Of a DNA stretch of 64,000 nt, positions 57,101 to 64,000 are shown in pieces. A program made the position numbers and the translations under genes. This DNA is from DATJLY01 sp963729295. GTDB taxonomy: Bacteria; Pseudomonadota; Alphaproteobacteria; ATCC43930; CGMCC-115725. The notes beneath the pieces were generated by a model. The model saw only the letters and a list, made by a program, of their open reading frames with translations. It ran no database searches and was not told the origin of the DNA. The stretch spans positions 62,001-126,000 of the forward strand of contig CAVSNJ010000006.1 of assembly GCA_963729295.1 (NCBI GenBank). The letters are read 5' to 3'. Every line of letters starts with the position of its first letter. Within the stretch, counting starts at the first letter, position 1.

Positions 57101-57673
57101 TCAAGCGCCGCCCGCGCCCACGAGCCGCTTCAGCGCCCGCCACAGGGCGCCGAAGAAGAGAGTTAGGCCCGAGACCGGTTTCCGCGCCTCGGCCAGCGCT
57201 TCCTTGCGCGCGCCCTCGCTTCCCTCGATCTGGACTTTGAGCGTCGCGGCGAAGCGCTGCACCATCTGCTGCGCGACGTCCTCGATCATGGCGGCGCCGC
57301 GGCCATATTGCGCGACCGCGCCGTTCAAGGTGAGGTCGGTTTGGATCGCGACGTGCGTCACGCGCGGTGCGGTCTCGGTGAGCGAGAAATCGACCAGCGC
57401 CTGCGCCCCGCCGCGGCCTTTCTGCTCGGTGCCGCTCGCCTTGACGCGGACGCGGCGCGCCGTCTCGTCGACCGATTCGAAGCGCGCCGTGCCGAGGAAC
57501 GACACCGCGACCGGCCCGAGCCGCACCGCGACCTTGCCCTTGAAGCTCTTGTCGGGGAGCGCCTCGAGGAGCTCCGCACCCGGCAGGCACGGCGCCACGC
57601 GCTCGATGTCGAGGAGCACGCGCCAGGTATCGGCGGCCGGAAGCGGCACGTCGAAGGCGTTTTGCAGCTTCAT
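57101..57673 (-). CDS. coxG: CoxG-like SRPBCC family protein
   Basis: The 190-residue protein starts MKLQNAFDVPLPAADTWRVL, the opening of CO dehydrogenase subunit G (CoxG) proteins, and contains LPGAELLEALPDKSFKGKV and FRGKGRGGAQALVDF-like stretches of the START/SRPBCC fold. The C-terminal 40 residues have a hydrophobic segment (VSGLTLFFGALWRALKRLVG) fit for membrane attachment. CoxG proteins recruit molybdenum dehydrogenases or their substrates to the membrane, but no cox genes are in the window. Confidence 0.85.
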   Translation of the reverse strand: MKLQNAFDVPLPAADTWRVLLDIERVAPCLPGAELLEALPDKSFKGKVAVRLGPVAVSFLGTARFESVDETARRVRVKASGTEQKGRGGAQALVDFSLTETAPRVTHVAIQTDLTLNGAVAQYGRGAAMIEDVAQQMVQRFAATLKVQIEGSEGARKEALAEARKPVSGLTLFFGALWRALKRLVGAGGA

Positions 57674-57750
57674 TCCACTCCCCCTAAAGCACCGGCGTAC
57701 TCATCGCAACCGGCTTGGCAAAGCCCGCGCGCGCGCCGATGATGCCCGCT

Positions 57751-58563
57751 ATGAGCGCGCTCGCCGAGGACTCATCCTTGCGGGCGCCGGCCATCGAGCT
57801 TGCCGGCGTCGACAAGTGGTTCAAGACCAAGGATGAACCGGTCCACGCGCTGGCCCCCACCAACCTTGCCGTGGGAACGGGCGAGTTCGTCGTCGTGCTC
57901 GGACCCTCGGGCTGCGGCAAGACCACGCTGTTGCGCATCACCGGCGGCCTCATCCCGCCATCGAAGGGCGAGGTGCGCGTCTTGGGGCACGATCTCTGGC
58001 GCGGCGGCGTGCGCCACAAAGAAGCCGCCGCCGGCATGGGCATCGTATTCCAGGACGCCAATCTCTTCCCGTGGCTTTCGGTCGAGGGCAACATCACGCT
58101 CCCGCTCGAATTACGCGGCGTGCCGAAGGCCGAGCGCCGCGAGCGCGCGCGCCGGCTCATCAACCTCGTCGGCATCGCCGGCTTCGAGAAGCGCTGGCCG
58201 CGCGAATTGTCGGGCGGCATGCGCCAGCGCGCGGCGATCGCGCGGGCGCTGTCCTATGATCCCCAAGTGCTGCTGATGGACGAGCCGTTCGGCGCGCTCG
58301 ACGCGATGACACGCGATCAGATGAATCTCGAGCTGCAACGCATCTGGATGGAGACCCGCAAGACCATCGTCCTCGTCACCCATTCGATCGGCGAGGCGGT
58401 GTTCCTGGCCGACCGTGTGGTGCTGCTCTCGCCGCGGCCGGGGCGGATCGACACGATCGCGCCGGTCGCCTTCCCGCGCCCGCGCACGCTCGACGTGCAG
58501 GCATCGCCCGAGTTCCAGGCGATCGCCGTGCGCCTGCGCCATCGCCTCGTCGAGATTTCCTGA
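57751..58563 (+). CDS. ABC transporter ATP-binding protein, NitT/TauT type
   Basis: The 270-residue ATPase has Walker A GPSGCGKTTLL, Q-loop VFQDANLFPWLS, signature LSGGMRQRAAIARAL, Walker B LLMDEPFGALDAM and VTHSIGEAVFLADRV. The first 20 residues precede the domain; of several ATGs (57739-57751), 57751 fits best. It pairs with the permease gene 10 bases downstream. No substrate-binding protein is encoded next to it. Confidence 0.9.
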   Translation: MSALAEDSSLRAPAIELAGVDKWFKTKDEPVHALAPTNLAVGTGEFVVVLGPSGCGKTTLLRITGGLIPPSKGEVRVLGHDLWRGGVRHKEAAAGMGIVFQDANLFPWLSVEGNITLPLELRGVPKAERRERARRLINLVGIAGFEKRWPRELSGGMRQRAAIARALSYDPQVLLMDEPFGALDAMTRDQMNLELQRIWMETRKTIVLVTHSIGEAVFLADRVVLLSPRPGRIDTIAPVAFPRPRTLDVQASPEFQAIAVRLRHRLVEIS

Positions 58564-58573
58564 GGAGCGGGGG

Positions 58574-59389
58574 ATGGCCGCGCTCTCCGCGCCCGCGACG
58601 CCGCGCCGATCCGGGACGGCGAGTCTGCCGTGGATCTCGACGCCGCTGCTCGCCGCGGCGTTGATCTTCGCCTGGCATTTCTATGTGACGCAATCGCACA
58701 TCTCGGCCTTCATCATGCCGGCACCGGGCGCAGTGTGGCGGGCGTGGCTCGACCTCCTGCAATCGCCGCGCGCGTGGATGCATGCCGAGACGACGATCCA
58801 CGAGACGACGGTGGGCTTCGCGTGGGGCCTTGCGGTGGGCGTCGGATTGGGCGTGCTGATCGGGCGCGTCCGCTGGCTCGAGATGACGTTGAACCCCTTC
58901 ATCGTCGCGATCCAGGTCGTGCCGAAAGTGGCGTTCGTACCGCTCTTCGTCGTGTGGTTCGGCTTTGGCATCACCAGCAAGGTCATCGTGTCGGCGGTCC
59001 TGGCCTTCTTCCCGATCCTCAGCAACACGGTGCTGGGCGTGAAATCGATCGACAGCGGCCATCGCGACGTGATGACGAGCCTCAACGCCTCGCGCTGGGC
59101 GGTGCTGTGGCGGCTCGAGCTGCCGAGCGCGCTCCCCTACATCCTCTCCGGCATGGAGGTGGGCATCGTCCTCGCCATCATCGGCGCCATCGTGGGCGAA
59201 TACTTGGGCGGCAACAGTGGGCTTGGCTTCCTGCTGATCTCCAAGATGAACGCGTTCGAGACCGACGGGCTCTTCGCCGTCATGATCCACATGACGATCT
59301 TGGGATTCGTCTTCTATTTCGCCGTGGGCGTGTTGCGCCGCCTGCTCATCCCGTGGCACCAATCGGCGGGCCTTGATCCGAACGGATAA
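58574..59389 (+). CDS. ABC transporter permease, NitT/TauT type
   Basis: The 271-residue membrane protein has about six hydrophobic segments and the ATPase-contact loop LNASRWAVLWRLELPSALP (about residues 168-186). VVPKVAFVPLFVVWFGFG is a landmark of the SsuC/TauC family. GGAGCGGGGG precedes the ATG. It forms the channel for the ATPase encoded upstream. The cargo is unknown; an aromatic-acid symporter gene follows by 45 bases. Confidence 0.9.
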   Translation: MAALSAPATPRRSGTASLPWISTPLLAAALIFAWHFYVTQSHISAFIMPAPGAVWRAWLDLLQSPRAWMHAETTIHETTVGFAWGLAVGVGLGVLIGRVRWLEMTLNPFIVAIQVVPKVAFVPLFVVWFGFGITSKVIVSAVLAFFPILSNTVLGVKSIDSGHRDVMTSLNASRWAVLWRLELPSALPYILSGMEVGIVLAIIGAIVGEYLGGNSGLGFLLISKMNAFETDGLFAVMIHMTILGFVFYFAVGVLRRLLIPWHQSAGLDPNG

Positions 59390-59434
59390 ATCCCGCAAAA
59401 CTATTCGCGAAAAGCAAAAACGTCAGGGAACGCC

Positions 59435-60811
59435 ATGGCCGCCGCACGCACCATCGATCTCGCGCCGATCATCGACCGGCAACGGATCGGCCCCTTTCAC
59501 ATCGGACTCGTCATTGTCGCCTTCATCGTCGTCATGGTCGACGGCTACGACATCGGCGCGGCGTCGGTCGCGGTGCCGGGGATCATACGCGAATGGCACC
59601 CGAGCCCGGTCGACATCGGCCAGATGTTCAGCGCGGGGCTCTTCGCCGGATTGTTCGGACCGCTCATCTTCGGCTGGGTCGCGGACCATTACGGGCGGCG
59701 CGCGGCGATCGCGGGCGGATTGTTCTTCTTCGGCGCCTTCACCTGGCTGACGGTGCTGTCGAGCAGCATCGGGCAGCTCGCGCTGTTGCGCTTCATCGCC
59801 GGGATCGGCATCTCGGGCGTGCTGCCGATCACGGTGGCGCTCGTCATCGAATATGCGCCGCGGCGGATCCGCGCGACGTTGTTCGTCATCATGTTCTCGG
59901 GCGTCACCTTTGGCGGCGGTCTGCCGGGGATCGTCGGCGCGCGGCTCATGGCCGATTATGGCTGGCGCGTCATGTTCACCATCGGCGGCATCGTGCCGAT
60001 CCTGATCGGCATCCTGGTGCTCGCGGCCTTGCCGGAATCGATCAAGTACCTGTCGCTCCAGCCCGGGCGGGGCACCGACGTGACGCGGCTACTGGGGCGG
60101 ATGGAGAAGGGGCTCAAGCTCGATCCCACCGCGAATTTCACCATCGGCGACGAGGACAACCGCAAAAAATTCTCCTACACCGCGATCTTCAAGGGGCGGC
60201 TCGCCTGGATCACGCCGCTGTTCTGGTTCTCGAACGCCATCAACCTGATGATCTTCTATTTCGTCAACCAGTGGATCCCGACGATCCTGTCGGGCAACGG
60301 CGTGCCGGTCGCGCACGCGCAGCTTGCCACCACCGCGTTCCAGTTCGCCGGCACATTGGGCGGGCTCATCATCATGCGGCCGCTCGACAAATGGGGCTTC
60401 ATCCCGGTGCCGATCCTGTTCGCGCTCGCGATCCCGATCGTCGCCTTGACCGGCACGCCGGGCCTGAGCGAGGCGATGACGATCACGCTCGTCGCCGGGA
60501 TCGGCTTCTGCCTGCTCGGTCTCCAGTTCGGCAACATCGCCTGCGAGACGAACATGTATCCGACCTATATCCGCTCGTGGGGCGTCGGATCGTGCTTCGG
60601 CGCCGGCCGCGTCGGCTCGGTGATCGGGCCCTATGTCGGCGGCTATCTCATCGCCATGCACCTGCCGATGCAGCAGCTCTTCTGGGTCGCCACCATTCCG
60701 CTCGTGCTGGGCCTCATCAACGCGCTCGTGCTGACGCCGCTCTACCGCACGGAATGGACGGCGGCGCACGGGCCCTCGGCGCAAGCCGTGGCCGCGGCGG
60801 GGGAGGATTGA
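59435..60811 (+). CDS. Aromatic acid:H+ symporter family MFS transporter
   Basis: The 458-residue protein has about 12 hydrophobic segments and the signatures of the AAHS family (PcaK, BenK): IVVMVDGYDIGAASVAVPGI in the first segment, WVADHYGRRAAIAGGLFF in the loop after segment 2 and RTEWTAAH near the end. Such carriers take up 4-hydroxybenzoate, protocatechuate or related acids with protons. It fits the aromatic catabolic genes elsewhere in the window. An 8-bp hairpin (60802-60822) overlaps its stop codon. Confidence 0.87.
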   Translation: MAAARTIDLAPIIDRQRIGPFHIGLVIVAFIVVMVDGYDIGAASVAVPGIIREWHPSPVDIGQMFSAGLFAGLFGPLIFGWVADHYGRRAAIAGGLFFFGAFTWLTVLSSSIGQLALLRFIAGIGISGVLPITVALVIEYAPRRIRATLFVIMFSGVTFGGGLPGIVGARLMADYGWRVMFTIGGIVPILIGILVLAALPESIKYLSLQPGRGTDVTRLLGRMEKGLKLDPTANFTIGDEDNRKKFSYTAIFKGRLAWITPLFWFSNAINLMIFYFVNQWIPTILSGNGVPVAHAQLATTAFQFAGTLGGLIIMRPLDKWGFIPVPILFALAIPIVALTGTPGLSEAMTITLVAGIGFCLLGLQFGNIACETNMYPTYIRSWGVGSCFGAGRVGSVIGPYVGGYLIAMHLPMQQLFWVATIPLVLGLINALVLTPLYRTEWTAAHGPSAQAVAAAGED

Positions 60812-60948
60812 AAAAATCCTCCTCGCGCGCGCGGGGACGCCAGTCAGGAATGACCATATAACCTGTGCCCGAGGTTACAAATCCTTAACCACGAATTGCG
60901 TAGCGTCGGGGCGATAAGACTTGTCCTGGTGCCATCGAATTCATTCTC

Positions 60949-62337
60949 GTGCCGCGCGATTTCGAGCTCCCGCAACTAGCCGATAACGACACCTTGCCGC
61001 GCACGGCGTTCCGCGCGCTCGTGCTCGACGGCGTGTTCTCGCAGGCGCTCGGCGTCTTGACGAGCGGCGCGCTCCTGGTCGGCTGCGCCTTGGCCTTGGG
61101 CGCCTCGCCCGCCTTTGTCGGGATCCTGTCCGCCATTCCGCTGCTCGCGCAGCTGGCGCATGTGCCCGCGATCATCCTGATCGAGCGGGTGCGGCGGCGG
61201 AAAGCGATCTGCATCGGCGTGACGCTCGCGGCGCGGCTCATGCTGCTGCCGCTGCTCGTCGTGCCGCTCGCGGCCAACCGCGAGCTCGCCCTCCTCCTGC
61301 TCGCCGGATTCCTGGCGGTGTCCAGTCCCTTGGGTGCGGTCGGAGGCTGCACTTGGATGTCGTGGACCTCGGACCTCGTACCGCGTGCGCGATTGGGCCG
61401 CGTCTTCGCGCGCCGGCAGCTTTGCGCCAATCTCGCCGCGACCGTGGCGGCACTCTTGGGCGCGGCGCTCGTCGACGGCTGGGCCGAGAAATTCCCGGAA
61501 TTCCGCTTGGGCGGCTATTGCGGCGTGTTCGCGCTCGCGATCGCGGCGGCACTGGCGAGCACTTGGTTCCTGACGCGCATGCCGGACGTGGCGATGAAGG
61601 CCGCGCCACCCGCCTCGCTCCCGCGGCTCTTCGTGCGGCCCTTCGCCGACCGCAACTACCGCCGCGTGATGATTTTTCTCGGCGCGTGGAATTTCGCAGT
61701 CAATCTGGCGATGCCGTTCTTCACCGTCTATCTCGTGCAGGATCTGGGCACGCCGCTGACCGTGCCGATCGTCCTGACGGTGGTCGGGCAGCTCGCCAAC
61801 ACCGCGTCGCTGCCGTGGTGGGGGCGGCTCTGCGACCGTTTTTCCAACAAGGCGGCGATTGCGCTCGCGGGGCCCGTTCTCATCCTCTCGATCCTGCTCT
61901 GGGTCGCGGCGGCCGAGCCCGCACCGCACGCCATGACGCTGCCGATGATCTTCGCGGCGCAGCTTCTGGTCGGCGCGGCGGGCGCCGGGCTCGACCTCGC
62001 GTGCGGCAATCTCGCCTACAAGAGCGCGCCGCCGGGCGAGACCACGGTCTATCTCGGCACCAACGGGCTCATCAAATCCCTGTGCGGCGGATGCGCGCCG
62101 CTCGCCGGCGGCTTCCTCGCGCAGTCGCTCGCCGGCGCGCCGATGCATCTCGCCTTGGGCAGCCTCTTCGTCATCGACATCGAGCCCTTGGCCGTCGTGT
62201 TCCTGGCCGCGTGCGGCGCAGGCGCGCTGGCGCTTCTGGCGCTTTTCCCCATCGCCGAGGCGGGCCGCAGCATTTTCCGATATCGGCGGCCCGCGCGGTC
62301 CTCGAGCGCGCGGGCAACCGCAGCAATTTCACGATAG
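60949..62337 (+). CDS. MFS transporter of unknown specificity
   Basis: The 462-residue protein has about 12 hydrophobic segments, with family-like loops LIERVRRRKAICIGV after segment 2 and WWGRLCDRFSNKAAIALAG in the second half. FVRPFADRNYRRVMIFLGAWN separates the halves. Substrate is unknown. It starts with GTG at 60949 and has no strong ribosome site; a shorter start cannot be excluded. It overlaps the end of the convergent hydantoinase gene by 9 bases. Confidence 0.8.
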   Translation: MPRDFELPQLADNDTLPRTAFRALVLDGVFSQALGVLTSGALLVGCALALGASPAFVGILSAIPLLAQLAHVPAIILIERVRRRKAICIGVTLAARLMLLPLLVVPLAANRELALLLLAGFLAVSSPLGAVGGCTWMSWTSDLVPRARLGRVFARRQLCANLAATVAALLGAALVDGWAEKFPEFRLGGYCGVFALAIAAALASTWFLTRMPDVAMKAAPPASLPRLFVRPFADRNYRRVMIFLGAWNFAVNLAMPFFTVYLVQDLGTPLTVPIVLTVVGQLANTASLPWWGRLCDRFSNKAAIALAGPVLILSILLWVAAAEPAPHAMTLPMIFAAQLLVGAAGAGLDLACGNLAYKSAPPGETTVYLGTNGLIKSLCGGCAPLAGGFLAQSLAGAPMHLALGSLFVIDIEPLAVVFLAACGAGALALLALFPIAEAGRSIFRYRRPARSSSARATAAISR

Positions 62338-64000
62338 CTCGATCTCGATATTGAGATATTCGTCGATCCGCGCGCGCTGGCCGGGATAGAGCACGGTCGT
62401 CGCAGTCGGCTCCTCGATGATGGCGGGGCCGGCGAGCATCATGCCAGGCGCCAAATCGGCGCGGCGATGGACGGGCACGCGCTGCGCCTCGCCGGGCGCG
62501 AAATGGACGGCGCGATGTTGCGCCGGCGGCGGCGGCGTGGCGCGCCCCAGCGGCAAGGCTTCGAGGCGCGGCTTGCCGAGCGCGCCCAGCGCGGTCACGG
62601 CGAAATTCACGATCTCGACCGGCTCGCCCTCGGCCATGTGGCCGTAGCGCCGCGCATGCGCCGCGTGAAAACGCCGTGCAAGCTCGTTGACGGCGTCCTC
62701 GCCGGCAAGATCGGGCACGGCGACCGTCACCTCGTAGGATTGCCGCGCATAGCGCATGCCGGCATGGCGCAGGATCGTCACCTGCTCATCCCCGAAGCCT
62801 TCGGCGGCAAGCTCGGCCCGCGCCCGGTGTTCGATCGGGCGGAACATTTCGTCGAGCGAGGCGGCGCTCGCCGCGGCAAGCGGCGTCAGGCGCGTCACGC
62901 TCTTCGATTGCTGCACGTCCGTCACCAGCATGCCCCAGGCGCTGAACGTGCCGGGATCGCGCGGCACGAGGATGCGGGCGAGCCCCAATTCGCCCGCGAC
63001 CGCCCCGGCCAGGGCCGGCCCCATGCCGCCGAACGCGACGAGGGTGAATTCGCGCGGGTCATAGCCGCGCTCGATCGTGATTGTGCGCATCGCCGCCATG
63101 ACGTTGGCGGCAAGGACACGCAGGATGCCGGCGGCGGCGGCGGGCAGCGAAAGCCCGAGCGGCTTCGCGATGCGCGCCTCGATCGTGCGCGCGGATGCGT
63201 CGCGCGAGATCGGCATGGCGCCGTCCAGAAGCGCATCGGGATTGAGATATCCCAGCACGACGAGCGCGTCCGTGAGCGTCGGCGCGTCGCCGCCACGGCC
63301 ATAGCAAGCAGGGCCGGGATCGGCGCCGGCGCTTTCCGGGCCGACCTTCAGCACGCCGCCAAGCTGCAACGACGCGATGCTGCCGCCGCCGGCGCCGATC
63401 GTCTCGATATCGACGGTGCGGGTCCTGACGGGATGGCGCGCGACCGCGATCTCGGATTTATGGAGCGGGTCGCCCGGGATCACCGCCATGTCCGAGCTCG
63501 TACCGCCGGTGTCGAACGAGATGAGGTTCCTGAGCCCCTTCACATCGCCCAGAAAACGGCTGCCGATGACGCCGGCGACGGGGCCCGAGAGAATCGTCTC
63601 GATCGGCGTGCGGGCCAGCATGCGCGCCGACGCGGCGCCGCCGTCCGACTTCATCATGAGCGCGCGCGCGGCGGGAAACCGCGCATGGCAGAGGCGCTCG
63701 ATATCGCCCATGTAGCGCACCACCGGCGGGCCGATATAGGCGTTGGCGACGGTCGAGGCGGTGCGCTCATACTCGCGCCATTCGGGGTTGACCTCGCTCG
63801 AGAGCGAGAGGAAGAGACCGGGCGCGACGGCGCGCGCGATCTTCGCCGCCGCTTCCTCGTGCGCCGGATTGGCGTAGGCGAAAAGAAACGAGAGCGCGAG
63901 CGCTTCGACGCCCTGTGCCGCGAGCGTGCGGATCGCGGCCTCGACCGCGGCTGCGTCGAGCGCCACGAGCACGGCGCCTTTCGCGTCGAGCCGTTCCTCC
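62329..64000 (-). CDS. Hydantoinase A / N-methylhydantoinase-type subunit (5' part beyond the window)
   Basis: The frame is open to base 64000, so the N terminus lies outside; 556 of about 690 residues are seen. It has the HyuA landmarks: ISFDTGGTSSDMAVIPGDP, GAGGGSIASLQLGG, GPACYGRGGDAPTLTDALVV and the ASKHA-like FGGMGPALAGAVAGELG. HyuA subunits work with HyuB in ATP-dependent opening of hydantoins or oxoprolines, and related acetophenone/acetone carboxylases use the same fold. The partner gene is not in view. The end overlaps the convergent MFS gene. Confidence 0.88.
   Translation of the reverse strand, partial: EERLDAKGAVLVALDAAAVEAAIRTLAAQGVEALALSFLFAYANPAHEEAAAKIARAVAPGLFLSLSSEVNPEWREYERTASTVANAYIGPPVVRYMGDIERLCHARFPAARALMMKSDGGAASARMLARTPIETILSGPVAGVIGSRFLGDVKGLRNLISFDTGGTSSDMAVIPGDPLHKSEIAVARHPVRTRTVDIETIGAGGGSIASLQLGGVLKVGPESAGADPGPACYGRGGDAPTLTDALVVLGYLNPDALLDGAMPISRDASARTIEARIAKPLGLSLPAAAAGILRVLAANVMAAMRTITIERGYDPREFTLVAFGGMGPALAGAVAGELGLARILVPRDPGTFSAWGMLVTDVQQSKSVTRLTPLAAASAASLDEMFRPIEHRARAELAAEGFGDEQVTILRHAGMRYARQSYEVTVAVPDLAGEDAVNELARRFHAAHARRYGHMAEGEPVEIVNFAVTALGALGKPRLEALPLGRATPPPPAQHRAVHFAPGEAQRVPVHRRADLAPGMMLAGPAIIEEPTATTVLYPGQRARIDEYLNIEIELS

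Noticed and set aside
60802..60822. Terminator after the aromatic acid symporter
   Set aside because: The 8-bp stem overlaps the stop codon but is followed by GC-rich sequence without a U-tract.
1..64000. tRNA, rRNA or CRISPR loci
   Set aside because: Reading the intergenic stretches gave no T-arm-like GGTTCGAATCC sequences, no rRNA-like conserved segments and no regularly spaced repeats; this was by eye and could miss a divergent tRNA.

Overview
The window is 64 kb of GC-rich chromosomal DNA from an alphaproteobacterium. The signs are a divK-pleD pair, an hdaA-type DnaA homologue next to ppk/ppx, an EipB (DUF1849) periplasmic protein, a DUF2066 gene, LigD-type end-joining ligase, short-gap operons with ATGA/GTGA overlaps, and many palindromic repeats of the kind common in Rhizobiales and relatives. 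The genus cannot be fixed from the sequence alone. No rRNA, tRNA, CRISPR array, transposase or integrase was recognised.

Region 1 (1-26 kb) is mostly aromatic-acid uptake and catabolism. It opens with a truncated gentisate 1,2-dioxygenase-type bicupin, a Pht5-like (dihydroxyphthalate decarboxylase family) protein and a NitT/TauT-type ABC importer with two different permeases, with its likely binding protein convergent. A class II aldolase/decarboxylase and an extradiol (VOC) dioxygenase follow, then ligD and an NAD-dependent dehydrogenase. A branched-chain/aromatic-type importer (livK, fused livHM, livG, livF) lies back to back with an operon of two flavin monooxygenases, a second bicupin and a DapA-family aldolase/lyase. 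After a low-GC islet come an SDR, a maleylacetoacetate/maleylpyruvate isomerase (zeta GST), an MFS carrier and another DapA-family gene. Together these could convert a hydroxybenzoate to gentisate, open the ring and isomerise maleylpyruvate; the last hydrolase and any dedicated transcription factor are not visible.

The low-GC islet (20,271-21,952) sits between two 151-bp direct repeats that carry the 3' end of the DapA-family gene. It encodes unrecognised proteins, one with an RNxxxH (HEPN-like) motif. It is the best candidate here for something undescribed.

Region 2 (26-46.6 kb) is housekeeping and cell cycle: cytochrome c, tyrosine phosphatase, aldose epimerase, rpmG, divK-pleD, ROK kinase, eipB, a diguanylate cyclase, a lipoprotein methyltransferase, aspS, rnd, ppx-ppk (ppx appears to use a CTG start coupled to the ppk stop), sixA, a DMT exporter, and an operon DUF2066-pgsA-like-AI-2E-hdaA.

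Region 3 (46.6-64 kb) returns to catabolism: an SDR without the usual YxxxK, an ACMSD-type amidohydrolase, dienelactone hydrolase, a histidine kinase, two Rieske oxygenase alpha/beta pairs (the second alpha frameshifted) flanking a D-2-hydroxyacid dehydrogenase, a small hypothetical gene coupled to dinB, a repeat block, coxG, an ABC importer, an aromatic-acid MFS symporter, a second MFS and the 3' part of a hydantoinase A gene running off the end.
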